A stretch of DNA of 64,000 bases from positions 62,001 to 126,000 of the forward strand of contig NZ_JNNO01000043.1 of the NCBI RefSeq assembly GCF_000735585.1, in the 5' to 3' direction. Positions 1 through 9,212 of this stretch are shown in pieces (within the stretch, counting starts at the first letter, position 1; the number at the start of each line of letters is the position of its first letter). Under the pieces are notes generated by a model. That model had not been told where the DNA came from. It did not search any database and saw nothing but the letters and a program-made list of their open reading frames with translations. This stretch comes from Devosia sp. LC5. GTDB taxonomy: Bacteria > Pseudomonadota > Alphaproteobacteria > Rhizobiales > Devosiaceae. A program made the position numbers and the translations under genes.

Positions 1-97
1 CGGTGCTGCGATCATGAAGAATATCCCTGTGGACGCGTCCGGGAGGTTCGGACGGTAGTGAAAAAAGATGCCGGTAAGTTCGCCCCGGACCTGGCTG

Positions 98-1579
98 TCA
101 CAGCCGGTCCATGACGCTGGACAGGATGCCGATTCCGGTGCCGATACGGTCTGCGTCTATGGCGTTGAAGCCGAGCCGCATGAAATTGGTCGGGGCGGCG
201 CCGTCGAGAAAGAATTGCTCTCCATGTTCAACGACGACGCCTTTCTGGGCCGCTGCCCAGGCGAGTTGGCGAGTGTCCACGCCGCTGGGCGCCTCCAGCC
301 AGAAGGCGCTGGCGCCATCCGATCCGATCCGCTTGCAGGCGTTGAGGTCCTTGCTCAGAGCGGTCTCGAGGAGGTCGCGCCGATGGGCATGCTGGGCCAG
401 GAAACTGCGCAGATGCACGTCGTAATGGCCCTGGGCCAGGAACTCGGCGAGCATGCGCTGATTGTTGAGTGGCGGGTGCCGATACATCAGCCGCCGCAGG
501 GCGCGCAATTCGTCGACCAGGTCCGCATCGGCCACCAGGTAGCCCAGCCGCAAGCCCGGCGAAAAAGGCTTGGACAGGCTGCTGACATAGATGATGCGGC
601 CAGACGTGTCGCCGGCCTTGAGCGCGGGCGGCGCATCGCGGTCGAGACTGAGTTCGGCGTCGTAATCGTCCTCGATGATAACCTGGTCGTTTCTGGCAAT
701 CATCTCCATCAGCTGGTTTCGCCGCGGACCGCTCATCGTAATGCCGGTCGGAACCTGATGGCTCGGCGTCAGGTAAATATAGTCGCTCCGGTGCAGGTCC
801 CCGCCGATCGTCACGCCTTCCCCGTCTAGCCCATGCAGCTGGACCTGGGCGCCGTGCAGCTCGAAGATCGACAACGCGTCCCGATAGCCGGGTGTTTCCA
901 GCGCGACCGTGGTGTCGCGGCTCATCAGCAGGTTGGCGATCAGGTAAAGCGCGTTCTGCGAACCGATGGTGATCAGGATCTCATTGGGCCGGGCCCAGAT
1001 GCCGCGCTTGGGCAGGACCCGTGTGCGCAGCTGTTCCACCAGCATTTCATCGTCGCGGTCGAACCGGTCGTTGAGCCAGAGGCTCGCGCTGTCCGGTTTC
1101 ATCGACTGACGCGACGCCTCACGCCACTGCCGTAGCGGAAACAGGTTGCGCATCGGCTGTCCATAGACGAATGGGTAGGGGTAGCGCGCCCAATCCTGCG
1201 GCTTGGCGACGCTGGATTTCGAGCCGGGATTCAGCTTGAAACGGGTTTCCCAGTCCGGGCCGCGCCCGTCCAAGTCCTCCGGGGTCTGCGCGATCCCGTA
1301 AGTGTCCTCGCCAAATCCGGGCGCGTCGGCATAGGGAGCGTTGAGGAAGAATCCCTTCTTGGGGCGGCTGACGATATAGCCGCTGTCGACCAGGCTCTCG
1401 TAGACTACATTGACGGTGTTGCGGGAAATCGCCAGCCGGTCGGCCAGCTTGCGGCATGAGGGCAGAGGGGCGTGCGCAGGGAAACGACCGCTGAGAATGG
1501 CGGACACCAGCGACTTGCGCAACTGGTCCTGCAAGCCCCGGCCATGGTCTAGCTGAACCGGAAAGAGATGTTCATTCAC
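98..1579 (-). CDS. MocR/PdxR-type GntR-family regulator with aminotransferase-like domain
   Basis: A transcriptional regulator of the MocR class: an N-terminal GntR winged helix (residues about 15-75, with RKLADRLAISRNTVNVVYE) joined to a fold-type I aminotransferase-like domain. The PLP-binding lysine is visible in SSLSKPFSPG (about residue 337), with the partner aspartate in EDDYDAEL. Such proteins use PLP as effector sensor, not as catalysts. I chose the GTG at 1579, which has GGAG seven bases upstream; a TTG at 1615 would add 12 residues. It is divergent from the amino-acid ABC operon, so it probably regulates that operon (inference). Confidence 0.9.
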   Translation of the reverse strand: MNEHLFPVQLDHGRGLQDQLRKSLVSAILSGRFPAHAPLPSCRKLADRLAISRNTVNVVYESLVDSGYIVSRPKKGFFLNAPYADAPGFGEDTYGIAQTPEDLDGRGPDWETRFKLNPGSKSSVAKPQDWARYPYPFVYGQPMRNLFPLRQWREASRQSMKPDSASLWLNDRFDRDDEMLVEQLRTRVLPKRGIWARPNEILITIGSQNALYLIANLLMSRDTTVALETPGYRDALSIFELHGAQVQLHGLDGEGVTIGGDLHRSDYIYLTPSHQVPTGITMSGPRRNQLMEMIARNDQVIIEDDYDAELSLDRDAPPALKAGDTSGRIIYVSSLSKPFSPGLRLGYLVADADLVDELRALRRLMYRHPPLNNQRMLAEFLAQGHYDVHLRSFLAQHAHRRDLLETALSKDLNACKRIGSDGASAFWLEAPSGVDTRQLAWAAAQKGVVVEHGEQFFLDGAAPTNFMRLGFNAIDADRIGTGIGILSSVMDRL

Positions 1580-1938
1580 GTGCCGCTCCGCATCTGAGTG
1601 GTCACAGCCATGCAATTTGCGCGCCAGCTCGCCGTCAACGTGCGTCGACCAACGAACTCGGTTCCGTGAGGCTGTGCGTCGCCTAATGCGTCACAGGTTT
1701 TTCATGTGCATCCTCAGCAAGTTAGCTCGCGTTTCTCACGACGAAATGAGGGAAACGACTTCTTTGGGGCCGCCGACGGGCATCTCTCTTTTGCGTGGCG
1801 CCGCTGTCATCTGACACAAGCCCGCCACCAATCTGGCCCTACCGCCCATCGAATAGGCAAACCTATGATCAGCCTACAAAGACGGCAAGACCGCATCGGC
1901 GTGCTGTCGGTTTCTTGCAATCGAAGGGACAGTGAGCA
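1580..1938. promoter_or_regulatory. divergent intergenic region, MocR gene / ABC operon
   Basis: About 360 bp without a credible gene between two divergent start codons. It must carry promoters for both directions and is the natural place for a MocR operator. I see no clear sigma-70 boxes or direct repeats, so nothing finer is called. Confidence 0.5.
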
Positions 1939-2823
1939 ATGTATCTCCAAGCGACATCCGTCACACCGCGCCGCCTCCTGCGTCATCTGGTCGTCGCGGC
2001 AGCGCTAATGGCTGGCACTATGTCAGCCCATGCCGACATGGCCGAGATCAAGAGCCGCGGCTACATGACAGTGGCGACAGAAGACGATTACGCGCCATTC
2101 AACTTCATCGTCGATGGCAAGCCGGAGGGCTTCCATAAGGAACTCCTGGTTGATTTGCAGGCCTATGCTACCGAGCAGGGTATCGAGGTCCGCCAGGAAA
2201 TCCTGCCCTGGACCGGGCTTCTGGCCTCTGTATCGTCCGGGCAATACGACTTGGCCTTTACCGGCGCGCTGGTCACCGACGAACGCCTGCGGGTCTTCAA
2301 CTTCGCGCCGCCTTTCGCCTCGGCCCAGCATTTTTACGTCAAGCGCCTGGGCGATGATCGCCTGAGCGACATTGCCAGCCTCTGCGGCAAGATCGTGGGC
2401 GTGCAGGCGGGCAGCGCTCTGCTGGCCCGCCTGCCTGAACTCAAGGCGATGATGGCCGAAGTCAATTGCGAGATCGGGGAGGTCGTCGAATACCAATCCT
2501 ATCCCGAAGCCTATGCCGACCTGGCTAACCAGCGCCTCGACTACGTCATCAATGCCCTCATCTCGATCAATGACCTGGTCAAGAATCGCGGCGACGTCTT
2601 CGAGAAGGGTATTGCCGTATCGGGTGATGGCTTTGCGGCCTGGCCCATCCCCAAGGAAAGCCCCGGACTGCTCGAATTCGCGACCGGCTTCATGACGCTG
2701 ATCCGCGACAATGGTCGACTGGCCGAGCTGCAAGAGAAATGGTTCGGCGAGACCTTCCCCGCCCTGCCAATCACGCCGATCCAGGAGGTCGATCAGTTTC
2801 ACGAACTGGCCGGCATGAACTGA
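1939..2823 (+). CDS. amino-acid ABC transporter substrate-binding protein
   Basis: Periplasmic family-3 solute-binding protein (SBP_bac_3). Residues 1-32 form a signal peptide: basic start, hydrophobic VVAAALMAG, cleavage after AHA. The mature protein opens with the usual 'I..RG.....T..DY.PF.F..DGK..GF..EL' pattern and ends in LQEKWFGE. Length (294) is normal. It is the first gene of a transporter operon with two permeases and an ATPase, consistent with polar amino-acid or related uptake. The exact ligand cannot be read from sequence. Confidence 0.93.
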   Translation: MYLQATSVTPRRLLRHLVVAAALMAGTMSAHADMAEIKSRGYMTVATEDDYAPFNFIVDGKPEGFHKELLVDLQAYATEQGIEVRQEILPWTGLLASVSSGQYDLAFTGALVTDERLRVFNFAPPFASAQHFYVKRLGDDRLSDIASLCGKIVGVQAGSALLARLPELKAMMAEVNCEIGEVVEYQSYPEAYADLANQRLDYVINALISINDLVKNRGDVFEKGIAVSGDGFAAWPIPKESPGLLEFATGFMTLIRDNGRLAELQEKWFGETFPALPITPIQEVDQFHELAGMN

Positions 2824-2908
2824 CCGGCTCCCGGGCCCGATGCATTCGCGCCGGGCCTGATCTTTTTGCCCAAGCCTGCTTGTCGCGCTGGCAATAACGG
2901 ATCTTCCC

Positions 2909-3550
2909 ATGACCGAAAAAGCCTGGATGCTGCTGCTCGAGGGAGCCTGGGTCACGCTGTGGATTTCAGGGCTGGCGAGCGCAATGGGTCTGGTGATCGG
3001 CCTGGCCATTGCGCTGCTACGGACAGCGCGCATTCCGGTTGTCGATCAGATCCTGGCGGTCTATGTCAGCCTGGCGCGCGCTACTCCGCTGGTGACGCTG
3101 GTGCTGTTCCTGTTTCTGGCTGCACCCACGCTGGGCCTGTCGCTGGATCGCTATGCCGTCGCTATCGTGGCGTTGACGATCAACACATCGGCGTTCAACG
3201 CTGAAATCTGGCGCACGGCCTTTCTCAATTTCCCGCGCGATCAGCAGGAGGCGGCGCTGGCCTCTGGCATGACGCCGGCCACGATGTTCGCCAACATCAT
3301 GCTGCCGCAGATGATCATCACCAGCCTGCCGGGTCTGGTCAACGAGATGACCTTCCTGCTCAAGAGCAGTCCGGCCATCGCCATTATCGGCCTGGTCGAC
3401 CTGACCCGGGTCACCAATCGGATCAGCGCCGTGACCTATGAGCCGCTGCCGCCGATCCTGGCAGCCGCCCTGATCTACATGGTGATCATCAGCGTCCTGC
3501 TCAAACTGCAGTCACTGGCCGAGAAAATGGCCGGCAGGCTGGCGATGTAA
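2909..3550 (+). CDS. amino-acid ABC transporter permease 1
   Basis: Inner-membrane permease of the HisM/GlnP type. Hydrophobic helices are spread over the length. The cytoplasmic EAA-type loop that docks on the ATPase reads QQEAALASGMTPATMFANIMLPQ. At 213 residues it is typical for the family. It lies 85 bp after the binding protein and 9 bp before the second permease, with which it should form a heterodimeric channel. Confidence 0.93.
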   Translation: MTEKAWMLLLEGAWVTLWISGLASAMGLVIGLAIALLRTARIPVVDQILAVYVSLARATPLVTLVLFLFLAAPTLGLSLDRYAVAIVALTINTSAFNAEIWRTAFLNFPRDQQEAALASGMTPATMFANIMLPQMIITSLPGLVNEMTFLLKSSPAIAIIGLVDLTRVTNRISAVTYEPLPPILAAALIYMVIISVLLKLQSLAEKMAGRLAM

Positions 3551-3559
3551 GGTGGCGTC

Positions 3560-4222
3560 ATGAGCGAATGGAGCATTGTCTGGGAAGCCCGAAGCACCAT
3601 CCTTTCCGGCCTCTGGCTGACGTGCTGGCTGTTCACCGCGTCGATCCTCGGTGCCTTCATGTTGGGCTGCCTGATGCTGTATTTACTGGAGCGGGGCGGC
3701 GCCCTGGCATGGCTGCTGCGCGGCTTCATCAACACCATGCGGGCCCTGCCGTTTCTGGTGCTGGCCTATCTGCTCTACTACGGCTTGTCACAGCTGGGGT
3801 TGCGTATGAACGCGGTCACCGCCGGCCTCCTCGCCATGATCATCTATCACGGCGCCTACTTCGCCGAGATTCTGCGCGGCAGCCGCCTGGTCCTGCCGCC
3901 CGGCAGTATCGAGGCGGCGCAGGCGCATGGCTTCATGCCGGGCAGCATCTTTCTTCACATCATCCTGCCACAGCTGCTTTTGCGCACGCGCCCGTTGATC
4001 GGCAACCAACTGATCTACGCGCTCAAGGACACTTCTTTCCTGGCCATCATCACGGTGCAGGAACTCACTGCCGCCGCCAACGCGGTGCAGGCCACCTATT
4101 TCATTCCCATGCCGGCCTTCGTGGTTGTCATCCTGCTGTACTGGGCGATCACCGCCTGTCTTGAACTGGCCGTCAGCAAGGCCGGAATATTCGGCAAAGC
4201 GCGAGGTTTCGAGAATGTCTGA
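3560..4222 (+). CDS. amino-acid ABC transporter permease 2
   Basis: Second HisM-type inner-membrane permease (220 residues), with the EAA loop [23 protein letters not shown] followed by [14 protein letters not shown], a common signature in this family. The start follows the first permease closely, and the stop overlaps the ATPase start by eight bases. This implies coupled translation and a fixed permease:ATPase ratio. Confidence 0.93.
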   Translation: MSEWSIVWEARSTILSGLWLTCWLFTASILGAFMLGCLMLYLLERGGALAWLLRGFINTMRALPFLVLAYLLYYGLSQLGLRMNAVTAGLLAMIIYHGAYFAEILRGSRLVLPPGSIEAAQAHGFMPGSIFLHIILPQLLLRTRPLIGNQLIYALKDTSFLAIITVQELTAAANAVQATYFIPMPAFVVVILLYWAITACLELAVSKAGIFGKARGFENV

Positions 4223-4976
4223 TCTACCGGCCGTCGAGATCCGCAAGCTGTCCAAGAGCTTTTCCGGAGTGGAGGTGCTGCGCGACATCGATCTGACAGT
4301 CAACAAGGGCGAGGTGGTCAGCGTCCTGGGTTCTTCAGGTTCGGGCAAATCGACCATGCTTCGCTGCATCAACTGGCTGGAGGAGCCCGACAGTGGCTCG
4401 GTCTTCATTGCCGGTCAGCGCATCGGCTATAACAGCGACAAGCAGCGACCGATGACCAATCGCGAGATGGCCGCCACGCGCGCCCGAACTGGCATGGTGT
4501 TCCAGAGTTTCAACCTGTGGCCGCACCTGACCGTGTCGCAAAACGTTGCGATATCGCCCATCAAGGTGAAGGGTATGCCCAAGGCACAGGCCCGCGACCT
4601 GGCGACGCAGCTACTCGAAAAAGTCGGGCTCGGCGACAAGGCGGAGGTGTATCCCTTCACGCTTTCAGGCGGCCAGAAGCAGCGCGTGGCGATTGCCAGG
4701 GCCCTGGCGATGAGTCCGGAGGTGATGCTGTTTGACGAGCCTACCTCTGCGCTTGATCCGGAACGGGTCGGGGAGGTGCTGCAGGTGATGCGCGACCTTT
4801 CGGGCGAAGGCTACACGATGGTCGTTGTCACCCACGAGATGGAGTTCGCGCGCATGGTGTCAGATCAGGTGGTCTTCCTCGACAAGGGTCTGATCATCGA
4901 GAAGGCCCCGCCCGAGATTTTCTTCACCAATCCGGCCTCGGAGCGGGTTCGCAGGTTCCTCGATCGGCAGGACTAG
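4215..4976 (+). CDS. amino-acid ABC transporter ATP-binding protein
   Basis: ATPase of the import complex. Walker A is GSSGSGKS (residues 39-46), the Q-loop lies in [10 protein letters not shown], the signature is LSGGQKQR, Walker B is [12 protein letters not shown], and the switch histidine is in VVTHEM. I take ATG 4215, giving 253 residues: it yields the standard N-terminus [16 protein letters not shown], whereas an earlier ATG at 4125 would read through the permease in another frame. Last gene of the operon. Confidence 0.95.
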   Translation: MSDLPAVEIRKLSKSFSGVEVLRDIDLTVNKGEVVSVLGSSGSGKSTMLRCINWLEEPDSGSVFIAGQRIGYNSDKQRPMTNREMAATRARTGMVFQSFNLWPHLTVSQNVAISPIKVKGMPKAQARDLATQLLEKVGLGDKAEVYPFTLSGGQKQRVAIARALAMSPEVMLFDEPTSALDPERVGEVLQVMRDLSGEGYTMVVVTHEMEFARMVSDQVVFLDKGLIIEKAPPEIFFTNPASERVRRFLDRQD

Positions 4977-4996
4977 TTTGCAATCGCCGTAAGCCT

Positions 4997-5386
4997 CTAT
5001 TCCTCGTCATCCTCGACATCGGTCAAGTAGACCGAAATCTCGATATCGATGCCATAGGCGGCGATGGCAGCCGCCATATGGGCGGGCAGGCGGGCTGACA
5101 TGGCTTCGCCGTTCTCTGGGTAGTCGAAGGCAATATCGAGCACCGCCTTGCCGATGCGGCGGTCGTCCAGCATGGCGGCGATGGCGGGGCCGGAGCGCTC
5201 GGCCAGTTCCAGCAGCGCTCGCACCGGGTTTTTGACCGCGATATCCACCTGGGCGTAGTGGCTGCCCTCCGCGTCTTCAGGCTCGAAGCGGGTGCACAAT
5301 TGCTTGAGCGCCGCGTCGAGTTCGTATTGCGTGACAGTGACGCCCGACAGGCGCAGCGCGATGGCGAAGGGCTCGAAGCTACTCAT
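4997..5386 (-). CDS. small protein, possibly DUF4279-like
   Basis: A 129-residue soluble protein of unknown function with an acidic C-terminus. The pattern of an N-terminal 'YAIALRLSGVTV' strand and C-terminal 'YGIDIEISVYL' strand resembles DUF4279 proteins, but this is only a visual impression. Its ATG overlaps the rlmB stop by one base (TGATG), so it is translated with rlmB from a leftward transcript. Confidence 0.75.
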   Translation of the reverse strand: MSSFEPFAIALRLSGVTVTQYELDAALKQLCTRFEPEDAEGSHYAQVDIAVKNPVRALLELAERSGPAIAAMLDDRRIGKAVLDIAFDYPENGEAMSARLPAHMAAAIAAYGIDIEISVYLTDVEDDEE

Positions 5387-6138
5387 CAGGATCGTCCGGC
5401 AGTGGCCGCAAACAGAGCAATGGCGGCGGCGTTGGAAACGTTCAGCGATTTGATCGGTCCGGGCATGTCCAGCTTGACCATTTCGTCGCAGAGTTCGCGG
5501 GTGCGCTGGCGCAGGCCCTTGCCCTCGGCGCCCATCACGATGGCCAGCGGCTGGTCGCCATTGCGCGGCTTGAGCTGATGTTCTGATTCAGAATCAAAAC
5601 CCAGCACTAACATGCCGCGATCCTTGAGCTTTTGCAGGGCATCGCCCAGGTTGCGCACCTCGACCATGGGCACCAAATCAAGCGCACCGGAGGCGGATTT
5701 CGCCATTACGCCGGTTTCACGTGGCGAGTGGCGGGCGGTGGTGATCACGGCGTCAGCGCCAAAGGCGCAGGCGGTACGCAGAATCGCGCCTACATTATGC
5801 GGGTCGGTGATCTGGTCGAGTACGACCACCAGCTTGAGCGGCTTGATGTCATCAAGGCCAAACCGGCTTACCGGATCGACTTCGAGCGCGGCGCCCTGAT
5901 GCACGGCATCCTCGCCCAGCAGGCGATCGAGCTCCTTGGGCGTGGTCTCCTTGACGGTGACCTTGCCGATCTCGCCGCTCTCCTTGAGCCGCATCAGCGC
6001 ATTGGGCGTGGCCAGCAGCACTTTCTTGATACGATTCTTGTTGTCCAGCGCGGCGCGCACCGTGTGCAGGCCATAGAGATAGACCGGGCCGTCATCGGGG
6101 TTGTAACGCGGCTTTGGCGGAAATTTATTGATGCTCAT
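5386..6138 (-). CDS. rlmB: 23S rRNA (guanosine-2251-2'-O)-methyltransferase, TrmH/SpoU family
   Basis: Methylates the ribose of G2251 in 23S rRNA using SAM. The N-terminal L30e-like substrate-binding part begins YLYGLHTVRAAL, and the knotted SPOUT domain carries the three family motifs: NVGAILRTACAFGADAV, IVMGAEGKGLR and LNVSNAAAIALF. I start at ATG 6138 (250 residues, MSINKFPPKP); an in-frame extension to 6261 would read across the prophage attachment core and is rejected. The gene lies just outside attL, so prophage insertion separated it from the upstream tRNA-Tyr it originally followed. Confidence 0.93.
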   Translation of the reverse strand: MSINKFPPKPRYNPDDGPVYLYGLHTVRAALDNKNRIKKVLLATPNALMRLKESGEIGKVTVKETTPKELDRLLGEDAVHQGAALEVDPVSRFGLDDIKPLKLVVVLDQITDPHNVGAILRTACAFGADAVITTARHSPRETGVMAKSASGALDLVPMVEVRNLGDALQKLKDRGMLVLGFDSESEHQLKPRNGDQPLAIVMGAEGKGLRQRTRELCDEMVKLDMPGPIKSLNVSNAAAIALFAATAGRS

Positions 6139-6214
6139 AGGGCAGGGGTATCGCCTTTGCGGCGCGCCAGCAAGCGGGGCGCCGCGGCGCGCTCTAAACC
6201 GAGTGTTTTTCGAG

Positions 6215-6238
6215 GGGGCGTTGGTGGAGGGGACTGGA
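6215..6238. repeat. attL core (24-bp copy of tRNA-Tyr 3' end)
   Basis: Starts GGGGCGTTGGTGGAGGGG and is identical over 24 bp to 49114-49137. It contains the CCA-bearing 3' end of the tRNA-Tyr gene without the tRNA body. This is the remnant expected at the far end of a phage that recombined into a tRNA 3' end. The flanking bases differ on both sides. Confidence 0.92.
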
Positions 6239-6270
6239 CTGCAAGGCTTCATATTCGTCAAAGCCTTAGC

Positions 6271-6333
6271 TTGGCTAACCTACTAAAAGCCGCTGATTGA
6301 TTCAAAACGACTTTTTGCCAGCCTTGGCTAACT
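6271..6333 (+). other. candidate integrase arm-type sites, left end
   Basis: TTGGCTAACCTA at 6271-6282 and TTGGCTAACT at 6324-6333. The first is matched exactly, in inverse orientation, at 49064-49075 inside the right end. Paired motifs flanking the core sites are typical of tyrosine-recombinase arm binding. The role is inferred. Confidence 0.5.
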
Positions 6334-7359
6334 GCCGCCGATCGCTTTCATGGCCCGATCCGCGAGCTTTATTTGGTCCGCTGCCTTCGTGTAGCGCGTG
6401 ACCTCCTTATCGGTCTGGTGACCGGTAATTGCCATGATCTCCTTATTCGAACAACCGGCCTCGGCCAGGCGGCGGGCAGCTGCTTTCCGCAGTCCGTGCG
6501 ACGTGCAATCCGGCAACTCTGCAGCGTTGCACCACTTCCTCATGCGATTGCCAAATCCATTGGCCGTGAAGGGGTTGCCGAACTGTGTCAACAGAAACGG
6601 CAGGTTCGTCCTGGGCGTCTGAGCGAGGAGTTTGGCAAGCTCGCTGTGGATAGGGATCGACAGCATCTCGTCACCCTTCTGCTGGGTCACCCGGATGCGG
6701 TCGCCTGTGACGTGCTGCCAGCCCATATTGACCATGTCCGAACGGCGCTGGCCGGTGAATAGCATTAGGCCCATGGCCAGCCTCGCGCTGGTTCCGGGGG
6801 GATGGAACGCGCAGTATTTCTCGATGTCCTCTTCGCTCCAGGTGTGAAAGCCGTCTCCCTTGAGCTTGAAGCCCTTGACGCGATAGGTCGGATCATCGGC
6901 GCGCCACTCGTCGTCCATGGCGATTTTCATCAGGATGCGCAGCCGGTCGAGCAGATTATTCGCCGCGGCCGGCGTTGCCGACATGGACCCGATAATGGCC
7001 TTAATGTGAGCGCGGGTGAGGGTGGCGACCTGCTTCTGGCCATGGGCTTCGCGGAATCGCTCGAGCATGTTGCGGTAGGTCTTGCGCGAGCTCTCGGCCA
7101 GGCCGGTGAATTCCGGTGTGCCGTAATAGACGGCGATCAGCGCCGATATCGTTCCGGGCTTGGTCTTGGCGCTAGTGCGAATGGCCTTCTCAGGCTCGCC
7201 GGCACGGGCTCGCTCGAATTCCTCATGCCACCCTTCTTGGCCCGGCCGGGTCTTGAGGTAGACGGTCGGCCGGCCCTTGGCGCGATAGCGCAGGTGCCAT
7301 TTATCATGGCGGTCCTTGAACTCAGTGACGCCCTTTGGCAGGCCGCTTATCTTGGGCAT
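6328..7359 (-). CDS. int: phage integrase, tyrosine recombinase
   Basis: Site-specific recombinase for integration at tRNA-Tyr. It has an N-terminal arm-binding-like region, a SAM-like core-binding domain (about residues 70-165) and a catalytic domain with TGQRRSD (Arg205), HGLR (His288, Arg291), GHQ (His314) and nucleophile Tyr323 in VTRYTKAA. All catalytic residues are present. It is the last gene of the leftward arm and ends about 90 bp from attL. Confidence 0.95.
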   Translation of the reverse strand: MPKISGLPKGVTEFKDRHDKWHLRYRAKGRPTVYLKTRPGQEGWHEEFERARAGEPEKAIRTSAKTKPGTISALIAVYYGTPEFTGLAESSRKTYRNMLERFREAHGQKQVATLTRAHIKAIIGSMSATPAAANNLLDRLRILMKIAMDDEWRADDPTYRVKGFKLKGDGFHTWSEEDIEKYCAFHPPGTSARLAMGLMLFTGQRRSDMVNMGWQHVTGDRIRVTQQKGDEMLSIPIHSELAKLLAQTPRTNLPFLLTQFGNPFTANGFGNRMRKWCNAAELPDCTSHGLRKAAARRLAEAGCSNKEIMAITGHQTDKEVTRYTKAADQIKLADRAMKAIGGS

Positions 7360-7534
7360 CGAAGACTACGTCCCATTCATTCTGCTCCGGCACATCATCT
7401 GCCGGCGTTCCGAGATCTGCAACTATCCGGCCAGATCGATCGATGATGACCCTGGTCACCGTCGCGCCGGCGGCCTTGGCGCCTTTGAGCAGCTTGGAAA
7501 TATCGCCCTGGGTGAATGCCGCCGGCTTACTCAT
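7322..7534 (-). CDS. small phage protein, possible excision/accessory factor
   Basis: 70 residues beginning MSKPAAFTQGDISKLLKGAK; the C-terminal end overlaps the integrase start by 38 bases. The opening resembles a short helical segment followed by VTRVIIDRSGRIV, a motif often seen in short phage proteins beside integrases. The start at 7534 overlaps the upstream stop. Function unknown; an excisionase role is speculative. Confidence 0.65.
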   Translation of the reverse strand: MSKPAAFTQGDISKLLKGAKAAGATVTRVIIDRSGRIVADLGTPADDVPEQNEWDVVFDAQDKRPAKGRH

Positions 7535-7817
7535 CTTCCCGTCCCTCCACTGCGAGGGCGGAACGGCCGGCGTCGGTGATACGTTCGCCAACATTGGAAA
7601 CATGTCCCCACCAGCCGTCGCCGTATTCGGCATGAGCTTGTTCGGCGGTTATTGGAGCCCCGTCCGGCCGCCTAAAATCCCACTCTGTCCAGCCAAGGCG
7701 CATGCACTGGTAGCCAACGGTCCCTCTGCCTCGCACATGTGGCCCATGGTCGCGTAGGAGGGTAAGCCAAGCGAGGCGCCCCGGCGTCATGCGCCTGATG
7801 ATCTCCCTTTTGCTCAT
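7527..7817 (-). CDS. hypothetical phage protein
   Basis: 96 residues starting MSKREIIRRMTPGRLAWL, with a helical N-terminus and the aromatic stretch EYGDGWWGHVSNVGERITDAG near the end, resembling a small winged-helix C-terminus. The start overlaps the previous stop by four bases (ATGA) and its own end overlaps the next start: a coupled operon gene. Function unknown. Confidence 0.65.
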   Translation of the reverse strand: MSKREIIRRMTPGRLAWLTLLRDHGPHVRGRGTVGYQCMRLGWTEWDFRRPDGAPITAEQAHAEYGDGWWGHVSNVGERITDAGRSALAVEGREDE

Positions 7818-8152
7818 TCCGCCTCTCCTGTGGTGTTGGGAAGGGCGGCGCAAATCTGGTCGTAGATCGACTTGCTTTCCTCTGGGCTGGCGGCTTCGCC
7901 GGTTTCCAGCCAATGCTCTATATTGGCTTTCTGGCGCTTCAACGCCTCCCGTGCCCCCTTGAGGGATGCACTCATGGCGGCGATTTTATCGTCTTTGTCA
8001 TATAGGAGCTTTGCCACCCGAACGACGACATCGCCATGCTGGGCAGCAATCAGTTCCTCAAGATCGGCAATCCGAGCTTCGAGCGCGTCATAGCTATGCA
8101 GCGGGCAGTCAGGGTCTTCGCCAAAGACCTCTAGGCATGTGCAGCTACTCAT
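7814..8152 (-). CDS. hypothetical phage protein with N-terminal cysteines and coiled coil
   Basis: 112 residues. The N-terminus MSSCTCLEVFGEDPDCPLHS has three cysteines and a histidine, a possible metal site. Residues about 22-85 are heptad-rich (ARIADLEELIAAQ, ASLKGAREALKRQ), predicting a coiled coil. It is coupled to both neighbours by ATGA overlaps. Function unknown. Confidence 0.65.
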   Translation of the reverse strand: MSSCTCLEVFGEDPDCPLHSYDALEARIADLEELIAAQHGDVVVRVAKLLYDKDDKIAAMSASLKGAREALKRQKANIEHWLETGEAASPEESKSIYDQICAALPNTTGEAE

Positions 8153-8511
8153 GGCCTGTCACCTGAATAGAGGCCATCAAAAATGTCGATGGCAGTTCTC
8201 AGTGCCGAGAACGCCTCTCGATGACGCTCGCTTTCTGTGCTGGCTATGCTGACTTCTGACCAATTCTCGGATTGCGATTCCTTCATCGCTTTGTCCGCCG
8301 CCTCGTTCATCTTGCGGCGGTGCACGTCTTGCAACGCGGCCAGTTTCTCGCGGCACTCATCTAGCCGGTCTTCTGCAACCAACTCCCCTCGGGGCGATGT
8401 GGCGCTGAGATAGGCGGTTATGGCGCGCTCTAGGCGTCCACCTTGATCAGTATTCGGTGCGAAAAATTCCGCCTTGGCTGCTTCCATCCCTTTGGGGTCT
8501 ATCTCGCTCAT
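8149..8511 (-). CDS. hypothetical phage protein, mostly helical
   Basis: 120 residues, charged and helical (DECREKLAALQDVHRRKMNE), without cysteines or membrane segments. Both ends overlap neighbours by four bases. No family recognised; the composition is that of a small phage accessory protein. Confidence 0.6.
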   Translation of the reverse strand: MSEIDPKGMEAAKAEFFAPNTDQGGRLERAITAYLSATSPRGELVAEDRLDECREKLAALQDVHRRKMNEAADKAMKESQSENWSEVSIASTESERHREAFSALRTAIDIFDGLYSGDRP

Positions 8512-9212
8512 GGTTTGTCACCATTAAGGGCTACGAAGACGGCCCGGGCGTCGTTAGCATAAAGCGACCACTGCATTTCAACGTACTGATCTGCTCCGTT
8601 CGGGTAACGGTTCCGAGCGAAAGCACTGTCGCTAATGTCGAACCTTTGCCATGCGCACAGAGCCAAGGCACGGGCGGCTCGTTCAACCATTTCCTCGCTC
8701 ACCACCCCTGCCTTGGGCTCTGTGAGGGAGGGATAGAGGGGCCTAGAAATCACCGAGAACGATGCGTCGTAATCTCGTCCGGGCCTTCCGAACGGATGTT
8801 TTCCACTGGTGTTAACTTCACCATCGTACTCATAGCCATCGGGGTTCACTAGGCAATGCTGCCACGCCACCGGCTGTTGCCCACCCGTACCGCTGTCGAG
8901 GGCGGAGAGCGCAGCAGCCACCCGCTCAAGCCCCTCGATGTCATCGGCATAGCGGTTTGGGTTCTTTCGCAACTCGGAAAGATATTCGTCCAACCATCGC
9001 GCCGTCTCACTCACCCCCTTACTTCCGTCCGATACGCTATCTGATAGGGAGCGGGCAGACACGAAACGCAGCAGCTCGCTTGCGACATCGCCTATGTCGT
9101 CCTCTGAGAGCTTAGGGACGCTGGACCAATTGCGGCAGGCGCCCTCAAGGAAGGCTATGGCTTCGTCACGGCTCACCCGGCTTGCAGTCTTATCCATTGA
9201 GCGCGGGGTCAT
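8508..9212 (-). CDS. hypothetical phage protein
   Basis: 234 residues. A helical N-terminal half (DEAIAFLEGACRNW, LRKNPNRYADDIEGLERVAAAL) is joined to a C-terminal segment with VSEEMVERAARALA, a motif common in short phage early proteins and echoed at 24944-25246 (SMIERVARSLLA). It overlaps the PP-loop gene by four bases. Function unknown. Confidence 0.65.
   Translation of the reverse strand: MTPRSMDKTASRVSRDEAIAFLEGACRNWSSVPKLSEDDIGDVASELLRFVSARSLSDSVSDGSKGVSETARWLDEYLSELRKNPNRYADDIEGLERVAAALSALDSGTGGQQPVAWQHCLVNPDGYEYDGEVNTSGKHPFGRPGRDYDASFSVISRPLYPSLTEPKAGVVSEEMVERAARALALCAWQRFDISDSAFARNRYPNGADQYVEMQWSLYANDARAVFVALNGDKP

Noticed and set aside
1..97. 3' end of an upstream rightward gene (a frame ending at 58)
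   Set aside because: Only about 18 codons are visible, too few to identify or support.
6139..6261. Longer rlmB reading through the attL core
   Set aside because: The added residues are encoded by intergenic and att sequence and do not look like the protein family's N-terminus.
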